From JAGWBG01 sp034421095 (GTDB taxonomy: Bacteria; Chloroflexota; Dehalococcoidia; Lucifugimonadales; JAGWBF01), in NCBI GenBank assembly GCA_034421095.1, contig DAOUKR010000024.1:25597-89596 (forward strand): a stretch of 64,000 nt of DNA, given 5' to 3'. The translations under genes and the position numbers were made by a program. Positions within the stretch are counted from its first letter, which is position 1. Every line of letters starts with the position of its first letter. Shown in pieces: positions 16,391-24,844 of the stretch. The notes under the pieces are model-generated. The model was not told the DNA's origin. It saw only the letters and a list, made by a program, of their open reading frames with translations, and made no database searches.

Positions 16391-17139
16391 GAGTTATTGC
16401 TCCTTGCTGTCCCGCCTCCAAGTGAGTCCACGGTCCGAATGGCAGACCCCAAGTCTATATCGCCCGTGTAGAGCGACCTGCCGAGTATAGCTCCCTCTGC
16501 ACCGATTGCCGCCAGGCGTGCAATATGCTCCGTAGACGATATGCCCCCTGACGCCAGAATGGGCCGGCGGGTACGTTCTACCAGTTCCTGAATAGCCTCA
16601 AAATTGGGCAGCGTCAGGGTTCCGTCTCTGGATATGTCGGTGTAGAGGAACCGGACCACACCCAAGCCCTCCATTTGCTCCACCATCTCCGAAGCGTTTA
16701 CGGATGTATTTTCGGTCCAGCCATTAATGGCTACCCGCCCGTCCCTGGCATCCACGGCTACCACGACACGCTCCCCACCGTGCTCGTCGCACAGTCGGGC
16801 CACCAGGTCCGGGGCCTGTACCGCCGCGGTCCCCAGGACAACCCTATCGACGCCGATGCCCAGGAGGGTTTTCGCTGCCCCCGATGTCCTCACACCGCCG
16901 CCGACCTGTACCGGTATATTTACCTGTGTGGAGATTGCCTCTATTACCTCAAGATTTGCCAACTCGCCACTCGCTGCCCCGTCCAGGTCAACTACGTGAA
17001 GCCTGCTTGCGCCTTCACGCTGCCACCTCAAGGAGACGCTCACTGGGTCGTCCGAGTAGACAGTCTCCTTTTCATAGTCCCCCTGGTACAGCCTCACGCA
17101 TCGTCCGGCCTTCAGGTCAATTGCAGGTATTATTTCCAT
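16387..17139 (-). CDS. hisA: ProFAR isomerase HisA
   Basis: Phosphoribosylformimino-5-aminoimidazole carboxamide ribotide isomerase, 250 aa. Diagnostic start IIPAIDLKAGRCVRLYQGDY (catalytic Asp in AIDLK), VGGGVRTSGAAKTLLGIGVDRVVLG, the second catalytic Asp in RFLYTDISRDGTL and the phosphate motif ILASGGISSTEHI. The DGT context is of the pure HisA type. The dual PriA type of actinobacteria is less likely because a separate trpF lies at 27039-27707. Confidence 0.95.
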   Translation of the reverse strand: MEIIPAIDLKAGRCVRLYQGDYEKETVYSDDPVSVSLRWQREGASRLHVVDLDGAASGELANLEVIEAISTQVNIPVQVGGGVRTSGAAKTLLGIGVDRVVLGTAAVQAPDLVARLCDEHGGERVVVAVDARDGRVAINGWTENTSVNASEMVEQMEGLGVVRFLYTDISRDGTLTLPNFEAIQELVERTRRPILASGGISSTEHIARLAAIGAEGAILGRSLYTGDIDLGSAIRTVDSLGGGTARSNNS

Positions 17140-17188
17140 AGGAAGCTGTACCTTTCGATGGAGGTCTCTCCGGGCTTCGCTCCATAGT

Positions 17189-17821
17189 TCAGTGGCCTAC
17201 AGGTCTGGACAGGGCAAACCCGATAAAGTTCTCGTATATCCTCAGGCCCAGCACACCGCTTTTCTCCGGGTGGAACTGGGTAGCTACCAGGTTACCTCTT
17301 ATGAGAACGCTGCAAAAGGAAGTCCCGTACTCAGTAATCCCTGCTGCTAGGTTCCGGTCTTCAGGCTCTGCATAGTAACTGTGTACGAAGTAGAAGTGGG
17401 AGTCTTCAGGTATTCCATCGAACAGGGGATGAGACCCTCTGAGCTCGACCACGTTCCAGCCCATGTGAGGGACCTTCAACCCTGCAGGAAGCTTGCGGGT
17501 CTTGCCAGGTATTATGCCCAGACAATCGGCCTCGCCCTCCTCGGTGCTGTCCATCAATAGCTGCAGACCCACGCAGACACCCAGGAACGGCCGGCCGGAG
17601 TCGGCGTATTCTCGCAATGGCTCCACCAGCCCGCACTCGCGAAGGGCACGCATGGCGGCATCTCCGGCCCCTACCCCTGGAAGAATCAGAGCGTCGGCCG
17701 CAAGAAGGCTTCCGGGGTCATCGGTAATCTCCGGATACACACCCGTCTTCTCCAGAGCTTGGGAGACGCTGCGCAGGTTCCCCGAGCCGTAGTCAACCAC
17801 GACGACACTCAGCTTCCTCAT
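17189..17821 (-). CDS. hisH: Imidazole glycerol phosphate synthase glutaminase subunit
   Basis: Class I glutamine amidotransferase of 210 aa that supplies ammonia to HisF. The N terminus VVVVDYGSGNLRSVSQAL is the HisH signature. The oxyanion/nucleophile segment is PFLGVCVGLQLL (C83). The His-Glu pair lies in ATQFHPEKSG near the C terminus. The start overlaps the stop of the hydrolase gene by 4 nt (ATGA). The gap to hisA is about 50 nt. Confidence 0.95.
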   Translation of the reverse strand: MRKLSVVVVDYGSGNLRSVSQALEKTGVYPEITDDPGSLLAADALILPGVGAGDAAMRALRECGLVEPLREYADSGRPFLGVCVGLQLLMDSTEEGEADCLGIIPGKTRKLPAGLKVPHMGWNVVELRGSHPLFDGIPEDSHFYFVHSYYAEPEDRNLAAGITEYGTSFCSVLIRGNLVATQFHPEKSGVLGLRIYENFIGFALSRPVGH

Positions 17822-18618
17822 CCCCCGTTGGCCACCAGGAAGTCGAGAATTCGCGCTCTCGCTGTGTCTCCATGCTTTCCATGCAATATATCGCTGCCAT
17901 GGTCTTTGGCACCCTCGTAGACAACGCTTTCTGACATATCCTCCTCCACCACCCCACCCTCAAATGCGGCTTGCAGATTCCTGGTTCCCGGCTCATCCTC
18001 ATCAGACGCCATAAGCAATGCAGGTACTCGAACGCGCTCTTTTTCCACGTTGAGGCCCCTGAAGTCCAGTGGTGCCGAGAGAATCACGACCCCCGCCACA
18101 CTCTCACTGGCCGCCACCTTCAGAGATGCCGTCCCGCCCATGCTGGCGCCAATCAAGAATACGCTTGAAGCGCCTCGATGTCTCAAAAACTCCAGTGCAG
18201 CCATTATATCTCTGTCAATGAGATTTATATCCTTGCTACCGCTTGATTCATCATAGCCTCGGAAATCAAAGGCCAGCGCCATATAGCCCTCATCAGCCAA
18301 CACCTGTCCGAATTCCCACCAGCTGGTCTGATTGGTCTGGAACATGTGGGCTAGCACCACTCCCGTATCGCTCTCTCCAAAGAGCTTTCCCCTTAGCTCC
18401 ACACCGTCCTCGGTAATAAAGCTAACGCTGGAGGCCTCCTCCGGCGTGGGTACGGGGGTCCGGTTAGACCTGCACCCCATGGATAAGAGTAATGATGCAA
18501 GAACCGCAACAAATACCAGCGTTCGGATATATTTGCCGTCCCTCTCACTACGCCTGAAGAGGATGGAAGATAGCGGCGACATAGCCAATTTCTTGCTCAT
18601 ATCAAGTCTTCTAGCCAT
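17818..18618 (-). CDS. Putative lipoprotein alpha/beta hydrolase (dienelactone hydrolase-like)
   Basis: A 266-aa secreted, probably membrane-anchored hydrolase. The N-terminal charged region is followed by a hydrophobic stretch (TLVFVAVLASLLLSMGC) ending in a lipobox Cys at about residue 49. The mature part has the alpha/beta-hydrolase fold: oxyanion region VVLAHMFQTNQTSW, nucleophile elbow IGASMGG (Ser), an acid in MASDEDEPG and a His in KDHGSDIL. Alternative ATGs at 18600 and 18582 would shorten the long n-region. It sits between pduO and hisH with a 4-nt overlap into hisH, so it is cotranscribed with his genes although unrelated in function. Confidence 0.8.
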   Translation of the reverse strand: MARRLDMSKKLAMSPLSSILFRRSERDGKYIRTLVFVAVLASLLLSMGCRSNRTPVPTPEEASSVSFITEDGVELRGKLFGESDTGVVLAHMFQTNQTSWWEFGQVLADEGYMALAFDFRGYDESSGSKDINLIDRDIMAALEFLRHRGASSVFLIGASMGGTASLKVAASESVAGVVILSAPLDFRGLNVEKERVRVPALLMASDEDEPGTRNLQAAFEGGVVEEDMSESVVYEGAKDHGSDILHGKHGDTARARILDFLVANGG

Positions 18619-18632
18619 GCCCTTTTCGGGGT

Positions 18633-19208
18633 TCAGTCCGCTTGTCCGGTGAATTTTTCCATCGGCAAGCCCCGGTCCTGGTATCGGGCCAGGACGAACA
18701 GGAGGTCTCCCAACCGGTTCATGTAGCGCAGGACCTCCGGGTTGGTCAGCTTGTCTTGTTCGTCAAGGGCGACCACTCGACGCTCCGCAGTGCGGATGAT
18801 AGTCCGAGCCAAGTCAATGGCAGCCGACGTCGGAGACCCGCCGGGCAGGATGAAGACATTGGGCATATCCGTGCCGCGCTCAAGGTCGTCAATCAGCTCT
18901 TCCATCCTTGTAACCATCTCTGGCGTAACCGGCTTGAAGTGGCGCCTGAACATCTCGTAACGCTGGGGGTCAGTGGCCAACTCGGCAGCCACCGTGAAAA
19001 GCTCCTCCTGAAGCTCCCTCAGAATATTCTTGACCCTGCTATCTTCCGATAGCGCACGGGCCAGGCCCATGGCAGATACGGCCTCATCGCAGACCCCGTA
19101 AGCCTCGGTGTGGGGGTCGTTCTTTGAGACCCGGCCTCCGTAAAGCAGGCCTGTCTGCCCGGAATCACCGTACTTGGTATAAATTCTCTTGTTTGGCGAA
19201 GACGCCAT
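18633..19208 (-). CDS. pduO: ATP:cob(I)alamin adenosyltransferase, PduO/MMAB type
   Basis: Forms adenosylcobalamin from cob(I)alamin and ATP. The N-terminal IYTKYGDSGQTGLLYGGRVSK is the PduO ATP-binding signature. VFILPGGSPTSAAIDLARTIIRTAERR carries the conserved Arg/Glu set, and the C-terminal YMNRLGDLLFVLARY is diagnostic. ATG at 19208 is preferred (GGGGG upstream, family start); a codon at 19277 would add 23 non-family residues. It leads the his-centred minus operon. With btuFCD-cobQ it indicates that the cell uses adenosylcobalamin. Confidence 0.93.
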   Translation of the reverse strand: MASSPNKRIYTKYGDSGQTGLLYGGRVSKNDPHTEAYGVCDEAVSAMGLARALSEDSRVKNILRELQEELFTVAAELATDPQRYEMFRRHFKPVTPEMVTRMEELIDDLERGTDMPNVFILPGGSPTSAAIDLARTIIRTAERRVVALDEQDKLTNPEVLRYMNRLGDLLFVLARYQDRGLPMEKFTGQAD

Positions 19209-19404
19209 ACTCAACCCCCTTGCCGTCGCCTCATCAACCTGACCGGTCGTCTGATGAAGCCACCAAAGGCCCCGCATTTACCAGGTGAAGGGCTAAATTG
19301 TAGCATAGGGAGATTCATAGCGCTATACTATAGCTGCCTTCTTGGCATGGGGACCAACGGGCGACCTGCGAGATGCCCCTACGGCGAGACCGGACATCGC
19401 CACT

Positions 19405-19431
19405 CGTCATTCTGGCGAAAGCCAGAATCCA
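19405..19431. repeat. Dispersed palindromic repeat unit
   Basis: CGTCATTCTGGCGAAAGCC followed by AGAATCCA: the reverse orientation of the GGATTCTGGC...CCAGAATGACG core. It lies between the divergent pduO and cofE genes, about 40 bp before the cofE start. Confidence 0.65.
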
Positions 19432-19468
19432 CAGGCCGGGAAACGGCTAAAAAACTGGAGAAAGTGTC

Positions 19469-20239
19469 ATGACGTCAGGAATACAGATTATAGGCATCGG
19501 CGGTATGCCGGAAATAAAGGCGGGGGATGACGTTGCCAACCTGATAGTAGAGGCCATGGACCGGCAGAGCGTTCCTGTCCAGCAGGGAGACATTCTGGTG
19601 GTCACCCAGAAGATAGTCTCAAAAGCCGAAGGCAGGGTGCTGAAGCTGGAGGATATACAGGCCTCCGCCATCGCTCTTCAGCTATCGGAGGGGCATAACC
19701 GGGACCCCCGTCACACCGAGGTTATCCTGCAGGAGAGCAGGCGAATCGTGCGCATGGACAGGGGCAACATCATCAGCGAGACCAGGCACGGGTTCACCTG
19801 CGCCAATGCTGGCGTGGATGCCTCCAACATCCCCGGTGAAGGTACGGTGGCATTGCTTCCCATAGACCCCGACGCTTCCGCGGAGAGGATTCAAGCCGGG
19901 GTCAGGGAGAAGACCGGGAAGGACGTGGCCGTGATTATATCCGACACTTTCGGACGACCCTGGCGAGAGGGTGCGGTGAACGTGGCTATCGGGGTATCGG
20001 GCATGAATCCCATGCAGGATTATCGTGGAATGGAAGATGCCTACGGCCAGCTTATGCGTTCCACGGTGATAGCGGTAGCGGATGAGCTGGCCGCGACGGC
20101 TGAACTGGTCACCGGCAAAGTTACGGGCGTGCCAGTGGCGCTAATAAGGGGCTACGAGTATGAGGCGGCAAGCCCGCCCGACCAACCCAGGGGAGCTCGA
20201 GCCCTGGTAAGGTCCTCCGAGAGAGATATGTTCCGATGA
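19469..20239 (+). CDS. cofE: Coenzyme F420-0:L-glutamate ligase
   Basis: Adds glutamate residues to the lactate side chain of F420-0 with GTP. The 256-aa protein is a stand-alone CofE, unlike actinobacterial FbiB, which carries a nitroreductase domain. Signatures: QGDILVVTQKIVSKAEGR, HGFTCANAGVDASNIPGEG, the metal/substrate region VAVIISDTFGRPWREGAVNVAIG, and DELAATAELVTGK near the C terminus. GGAG precedes the ATG. No other F420 genes (cofC, cofD, cofG/H) are nearby. It supports F420 assignment for the LLM oxidoreductases at 9183 and 53437. Confidence 0.94.
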   Translation: MTSGIQIIGIGGMPEIKAGDDVANLIVEAMDRQSVPVQQGDILVVTQKIVSKAEGRVLKLEDIQASAIALQLSEGHNRDPRHTEVILQESRRIVRMDRGNIISETRHGFTCANAGVDASNIPGEGTVALLPIDPDASAERIQAGVREKTGKDVAVIISDTFGRPWREGAVNVAIGVSGMNPMQDYRGMEDAYGQLMRSTVIAVADELAATAELVTGKVTGVPVALIRGYEYEAASPPDQPRGARALVRSSERDMFR

Positions 20240-20277
20240 GCCTTGGACGTGATAGCGGGAACGTTGTTGACATAGTC

Positions 20278-20529
20278 TCAAGACTCTTCACTATCGGGTG
20301 CGTCGTCAGAGGGAGCAGGCGTGGTGTACTGTCCACCGGACTTGTTGGCAGAGGGGTCCTCACCCCAAGGCGCGGCTTCGATATAGTTTTTGAATTCCCG
20401 CACCTCCGCACATAGCTGGCATACGCCATTGCTCATCGGCCCCGTGGGAGCTTCGATAATCCAGTGATGCCGGCACTCCTCCTTGTTCTGACCGTCCCCA
20501 GACACTGGCCTGGAAGCCTGCTGTACCAT
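20278..20529 (-). CDS. Small conserved zinc-ribbon-like protein (HHW...CxxC motif)
   Basis: A protein of about 83 aa with a compact conserved core ECRHHWIIEAPTGPM then SNGVCQLCAEVREFKNYIE. One Cys plus two His, followed by C-x2-C, suggests a single metal site. The P-x-GP-x-S-x-G-x-C-x2-C-x2-R-x-F pattern is one I recognise from small uncharacterised actinobacterial and Chloroflexota proteins. The tail is low-complexity and acidic. ATG at 20529 has GGGG nine bases upstream; ATG at 20538 is an alternative. It is convergent with cofE. No function is assigned. Confidence 0.7.
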   Translation of the reverse strand: MVQQASRPVSGDGQNKEECRHHWIIEAPTGPMSNGVCQLCAEVREFKNYIEAAPWGEDPSANKSGGQYTTPAPSDDAPDSEES

Positions 20530-20538
20530 ATAATCCAT

Positions 20539-20881
20539 CCCCTTTCTGTAAGAACAGAACCTAGCTCAGGGTATATGCACTGCCAAGGATATTTGGAGAC
20601 ACCGATTGGGGATTATCCCAATCAAATTCAAAACATTGCCGCTTTTAGACCAGATACGGTATTTATGAATAATTGGATTCTTCGCAGGCCCTAGAATTCA
20701 GATTAAGTTATCCACTGCCCCCTCTGCAGGTCAAGGCATTTCCGTACAAGATTGCATGAATCTCCTTTCTTCCCCGGCATTCCTAAGTTATACTGTGACA
20801 CGATAACCCACCAGCATTCGGGCTTTGCGACTTCAACCCTTTAACAGAAAAGGAGGCCAGAGCCGAAGGTCGGTTGCAGAG
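20539..20881. other. Intergenic region before the potassium-uptake block
   Basis: AT-rich spacer of about 340 bp between divergent genes. No gene or repeat unit is supported. TATACT at about 20801 could serve as a -10 box for the downstream operon, but no matching -35 is seen. A TTG at 20825 in frame with the channel gene is considered an unlikely start. Confidence 0.4.
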
Positions 20882-22312
20882 ATGGCCCGTCAAGGAAAAA
20901 TAGGCGACAGGATAGTGCGCCGCCCCCGGATTCGTGAGGTGTTGCCCAAGGTCGTAAAGGGCAGCCCCGTGAGGCATCCGGCCCGCCACTTCACGCCCCC
21001 GTTCATTCTCTTCTACAGCTTCGGACTTCTGATAATCCTGGGAGGAGGCCTCCTCACCCTTCCCATCTCCAGTGCTGACGGCGGCTTCACGTCTGCAGAC
21101 ATAGCTTTCTTCACCTCCACTTCTGCAGTGACGGTCACGGGTCTCACAGTGGTCAACACGGCCACCTACTGGAGCACCTTCGGTCACGCGGTAATTTTCA
21201 CGCTGATGCTGGTGGGAGGGCTGGGATTTACGACCCTTGCTACTTTCTTCCTGATAGTCCTGGGCCAGCGTATCACGCTGCCGGAGCGGATGCTGATGCG
21301 GGACACTCTGGGAGTGGACCGCCTCGGAGGGCTGGTAGCCGTGCTGCGCAATATTGTGCTGATAGTCCTGGCAATTTACGTGATTGGGATGCTGCTGATA
21401 TGGTGGCGTCTCCAGGAGGTTTTCCCGCCAGGTGAAGCTCTGTGGCAATCGGCTTTCCTCTCCGTATCCGGTTTTAACAGCGCCGGCTTCTCCATACTGC
21501 CCAATGCCAGCAGCCTGGAGAATTTTTTCTCCAATACACCTCTCCTCGCTTTCCTGGCAATTCTCATTGTCCTGGGGGGAATAAGCTGGACCGTGCTGGT
21601 AGACCTCTTCAGGCAGAGGCGCTTCTCCAGGCTAACCCTGGATACCAAGATGGTAATTACCACCAGCCTTTTCCTGTGGGCCATTGGGGCTTTGATATTC
21701 TTCATAGCGGAGTACGACAACGAGGCCACTATTGGGACATCTTCGGTTCTGGAGAAGGGTTTCCAGTCCGTCTTTGCCTCCATAAGCGGAAGGACGGCGG
21801 GTCTGAGTACCGTTGATTTCAGTGCCACTTCAGACCTCACCGACCTCTTCTATCCCTTCCTCATGTTCGTGGGGGGTGCGGCAGGGTCGGTGGCGGGAGG
21901 CATAAAGGTAGCCACCCTGGCAGTAATCATGGCCGCCATCATCTCCTCCATAATGGGCAGGTTTCAAGCCGAAGCCTTCGGCAGAGAGATACCCCACTTT
22001 CAGGTCCACAGGGCGCTTACAGTGGCCGCTTTGGGACTCGTCCTGGTTTTCGCCGTGTCCTTGGTCCTCACTTTCACAGAGAAAAGCAACGATATACCCT
22101 TTCTTCACCTGCTCTTTGACACCGTGTCGGCTTTTGGCACTACCGGGCTATCTACAGGCGTTCCCCCACAGCTTAGCCTGGCTGGTAAAATACTGTTTAT
22201 GATAACCATGTTTGTCGGTAGGCTCGGACCTCTCACACTGGCGCTGGCATTAGCTCCAAGAGAAGAGGCTAGGATATATCGTTTTGCCCAAGAAAGAGTT
22301 AAAATGGGTTAA
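20882..22312 (+). CDS. ktrB: TrkH/KtrB family potassium uptake channel subunit
   Basis: Membrane subunit with four M1-P-M2 repeats. The first selectivity-filter loop is in FFTSTSAVTVTGLTVVNT; others are around VSGFNSAGFS, SISGRTAGLSTVDF and DTVSAFGTTGLSTG, each with the filter Gly. The intramembrane loop region GGAAGSVAGGIKVATL is typical of KtrB/TrkH. ATG at 20882 gives about 476 aa with a basic cytoplasmic N terminus; a TTG at 20825 would add 19 residues. It is followed by its RCK gating subunit (22387), so the pair forms a Ktr-type K+ uptake system in the cytoplasmic membrane. Confidence 0.92.
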   Translation: MARQGKIGDRIVRRPRIREVLPKVVKGSPVRHPARHFTPPFILFYSFGLLIILGGGLLTLPISSADGGFTSADIAFFTSTSAVTVTGLTVVNTATYWSTFGHAVIFTLMLVGGLGFTTLATFFLIVLGQRITLPERMLMRDTLGVDRLGGLVAVLRNIVLIVLAIYVIGMLLIWWRLQEVFPPGEALWQSAFLSVSGFNSAGFSILPNASSLENFFSNTPLLAFLAILIVLGGISWTVLVDLFRQRRFSRLTLDTKMVITTSLFLWAIGALIFFIAEYDNEATIGTSSVLEKGFQSVFASISGRTAGLSTVDFSATSDLTDLFYPFLMFVGGAAGSVAGGIKVATLAVIMAAIISSIMGRFQAEAFGREIPHFQVHRALTVAALGLVLVFAVSLVLTFTEKSNDIPFLHLLFDTVSAFGTTGLSTGVPPQLSLAGKILFMITMFVGRLGPLTLALALAPREEARIYRFAQERVKMG

Positions 22313-22386
22313 AGTTACAGCCAATGCTTTGCGGATAAGGGATGGAGACTCCAAATCGGAATTGATGCCGGAGGCTGGAAGACGGG

Positions 22387-23106
22387 ATGAAGAAGCAAGT
22401 GGTGGTTATAGGGCTAGGCAGGTTCGGCTCCAATATAGCCAGAGAGCTATACCAGATGGGTCACGACGTGCTGGGCATAGACACGGAGGAAAGGGACGTA
22501 CAGGAAACGCTGGGCCACGTGACCTATGCGGTAAGGGCAGACGCTACCAATGAGGCGGTACTGAAAGAGCTGGGCGTTTCCAACTTCGACGTGGCGGTTG
22601 TTGCCATAGGGGCAGACGTGCAGGCCAGCATACTTGTGACCTACATGTTGAAAGACCTGGGCATTCCATTCGTCGTTAGCAGGGCCATAAATGACCTTCA
22701 TGGCAGGGCCCTTGAGGGCATAGGCGCAGATAAGATAGTGTATCCGGAACAGGAGATGGGCAGAAGGCTGGCCCACATAGGATTCCAGGCCGGCGTCCTG
22801 GACTACATGGAGGTGGCTCCCAACTATGGGATTACCAAATTGAGGCCACCGGACCATCTGGTAAAGCACACCCTGGAAGAGTCCGGGCTTACCGGCCCCA
22901 GGGACAAATACCGCGTGGCCGTCCTAGGCATAAGGCGAGGCCGAGAATACTTTCTTGTACCCGCAAAAGACGAGGAAATCAGGCCGGGGGACATCCTTCT
23001 GGTAGCGGGCAACGTTGAGCAAATCGGCAAGGTCCATGATTCCATCAAAGAGCTTCGTCACTCGGACGCCGAAGGCGATGCTCAAGAGAACGAGCGGGCT
23101 GCGTGA
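22387..23106 (+). CDS. ktrA: KtrA/TrkA-type RCK gating subunit
   Basis: Cytoplasmic regulator of the preceding channel, 239 aa. The RCK_N Rossmann domain begins VVVIGLGRFGSNIARELY (GxGxxG), with the acidic residue ending strand 2 in VLGIDTEE, a nucleotide (NAD/ATP/ADP) site. The RCK_C domain occupies about residues 140-222 (LVKHTLEESGLTG to ILLVAGNVEQIGKV). An acidic tail ends the protein. It lies 75 bp downstream of the channel gene, in the same operon. Confidence 0.92.
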   Translation: MKKQVVVIGLGRFGSNIARELYQMGHDVLGIDTEERDVQETLGHVTYAVRADATNEAVLKELGVSNFDVAVVAIGADVQASILVTYMLKDLGIPFVVSRAINDLHGRALEGIGADKIVYPEQEMGRRLAHIGFQAGVLDYMEVAPNYGITKLRPPDHLVKHTLEESGLTGPRDKYRVAVLGIRRGREYFLVPAKDEEIRPGDILLVAGNVEQIGKVHDSIKELRHSDAEGDAQENERAA

Positions 23107-23197
23107 CCTATCTCAATACAATATTACACCCCTCAAGACCGATGCTCACTAACTTCCTAAACACAAATTACGGCGGAAGGTCAACAGGACTCGCACC

Positions 23198-23656
23198 ATG
23201 GCCATAAATGCCAAGAAAATACTTGTGCCTGTAAAGGGAGACCAAGCGGGAGAAGACGCCTTTCGCCTTGCCTGCGAGTTGTCCAGGGACACTAAAGCCC
23301 GGCTATATGCCCTGTATGTCATCGAAGTCCAACAGGAGCTTCCTATAGATATAGACGCAGACACTACTCAAGGGGAAGCTATTCTGAGTCGGATAGAAGC
23401 CCTGAGCCGGGAGGAGAAGTATCCGGTGGATGCAACCTACATCCAGGCCAGACACGCCGGGCCGGCCATTGTACAAGAGGTTATGGAGCGCGGAATAGAG
23501 CTCATGGTGTTAGGGGTCCCTTACAAACGGCGCTTCGGCCAGTTCACCATTGGAGCAACAACCCTCTTTGTCCTCAAAAACGTCCCCTGTCCTGTAATCT
23601 TGCGCAGAGAGCGAATCAGTGTTGCGGGCCAGTCAGGTTTGACGCCGGTCAGGTGA
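23198..23656 (+). CDS. Universal stress protein (UspA family)
   Basis: A 152-aa protein of the Usp fold. It starts KKILVPVKGDQAGEDAFRLAC and has strand 2 LYALYVIEVQQEL and a C-terminal FVLKNVPCPVILRR, the usual Usp ending. The ATP-binding G-x2-G-x9-G(S/T) pattern is altered (LGVPYKRRFGQFTIGATT), so nucleotide binding is uncertain. Its position between RCK-type genes suggests a regulatory partner of K+ transport, as Usp domains are in other K+/cation systems. That role is inference. Confidence 0.85.
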   Translation: MAINAKKILVPVKGDQAGEDAFRLACELSRDTKARLYALYVIEVQQELPIDIDADTTQGEAILSRIEALSREEKYPVDATYIQARHAGPAIVQEVMERGIELMVLGVPYKRRFGQFTIGATTLFVLKNVPCPVILRRERISVAGQSGLTPVR

Positions 23657-23678
23657 TAAGTTACGGAGAGCTAAGTAT

Positions 23679-24104
23679 ATGCACGTCCTGATACTGGGAT
23701 ACGATATGCTGGGAGCACAGCTTGCCGCAGACCTGGCAGGGGAAGGGCACAGGATTACGGTCATGGATACTCGCCCTAATTTCTTCGACGTTCTACCCCA
23801 TAGCCCTAACATGAATGCGGTGCTCACGTCCGAGTCCCTTATGGACGACCTGCGTAACGCCGGTATAAATAACGTAGACGTTTTTCTTGCCATCACGGAA
23901 GACGACACCAGAAACGCGATGGCAGCTCAGGTGGCAAGCCACATATTCCACGTATCCGACGTTATTTGCCAAATCGGTGACCCCCAGCGCGAGAAGTTTT
24001 ACAGGGGATTGGGCATAAACGTGGTCTGTCCTACGGTAGTGACCCTGAATGTCCTCAAAGAAGCGTTCTTGAATCGTGAAGGCACTTCGCCAGATTCACC
24101 GTAA
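23679..24104 (+). CDS. TrkA-N (RCK_N) domain protein lacking RCK_C
   Basis: A single Rossmann RCK_N domain of 141 aa (MHVLILGYDMLGAQLAADL). The normal GxGxxG is degenerate (G-Y-D-M-L-G), although Asp at the end of strand 2 (TVMDTR) and LAITEDDTRNAMAAQVA are kept. No C-terminal RCK_C domain is present, and the next gene supplies a full N+C protein. It is preceded by GGAG, with short gaps on both sides. It may form a hetero-oligomer with the neighbour; this is inference. Confidence 0.82.
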   Translation: MHVLILGYDMLGAQLAADLAGEGHRITVMDTRPNFFDVLPHSPNMNAVLTSESLMDDLRNAGINNVDVFLAITEDDTRNAMAAQVASHIFHVSDVICQIGDPQREKFYRGLGINVVCPTVVTLNVLKEAFLNREGTSPDSP

Positions 24105-24124
24105 CATGAGCTAAGGTCGTGGCT

Positions 24125-24844
24125 ATGTACATCCTGGTAGTAGGCTGCGGGAAAACCGGATATTCCCTTGCCAACGCTATGTTGGCAATAGGCCACGAGG
24201 TACTGGCAATCGAGAAGGACCGCCCGCGTTATGAATCATTGTACGAAGAATTGGGCAGTATAGTCTTTCAGGGAGACGGGACAGAAGTGCAGGTGCTGAA
24301 GGCTGCCGGCGCCGGAAGGGCTGACGTAGCAATCGCGGTAGCAACCAGGGACGAGGACAACCTTGCTATCTGCCAGATAGCGAAGAGCCTCTTTAACGTA
24401 TCAAAGACCATAGCCGTGGTGAAGAACCCGCAGAACGAAGCTCTTTTCAGGCTGCTCGGTGTGGACGTTACTGTGAATAGCACACACCTGATACTCTCAA
24501 CGATAGAGGAGGAAGTACCCGGTCACTCCCTGGTACACTTGATGAGCCTTCCATCGAGAGGCAGGGAGAGCGGCGAAGGAAGCGCCCTTGACCCACTGAA
24601 TACCACGCCACATCTTCTGGTCAGCATCAACATACCCCCTGACGCAGCCGTAGCAGGCACCCAGCTTGAGGAGGTAGAACTTCCTCCCAACAGCTTTATA
24701 TCCCTGGTAGTGAAGAACCGGGGGCCGGTGTTGGCTTCTGAAGACGTGGTCCTAGACTCAGGCGATGACATAATAGCTGTGACAAGCCCGGAAGAGGAGC
24801 AGCTTCTTTACGAGGCTCTTACGGGAGTGGAACGATGGGCATAG
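24125..24844 (+). CDS. TrkA-type potassium transport regulatory protein
   Basis: A 239-aa full RCK protein. The N domain begins MYILVVGCGKTGYSLANAML (GxGxxG intact) with LAIEKDRPRY at strand 2. Residues about 75-105 read ADVAIAVATRDEDNLAICQIA, and the RCK_C domain runs from about residue 160 (NIPPDAAVAGTQLEEV) to the end. ATG at 24125 is preferred because AAGG lies 8 nt before it; GTG at 24119 is the alternative. Its stop overlaps the pheA start by 10 nt. This is a second RCK system in the block besides KtrA. Confidence 0.88.
   Translation: MYILVVGCGKTGYSLANAMLAIGHEVLAIEKDRPRYESLYEELGSIVFQGDGTEVQVLKAAGAGRADVAIAVATRDEDNLAICQIAKSLFNVSKTIAVVKNPQNEALFRLLGVDVTVNSTHLILSTIEEEVPGHSLVHLMSLPSRGRESGEGSALDPLNTTPHLLVSINIPPDAAVAGTQLEEVELPPNSFISLVVKNRGPVLASEDVVLDSGDDIIAVTSPEEEQLLYEALTGVERWA

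Noticed and set aside
16387..17139. HisA read as dual-function PriA
   Set aside because: A dedicated trpF is present at 27039-27707.
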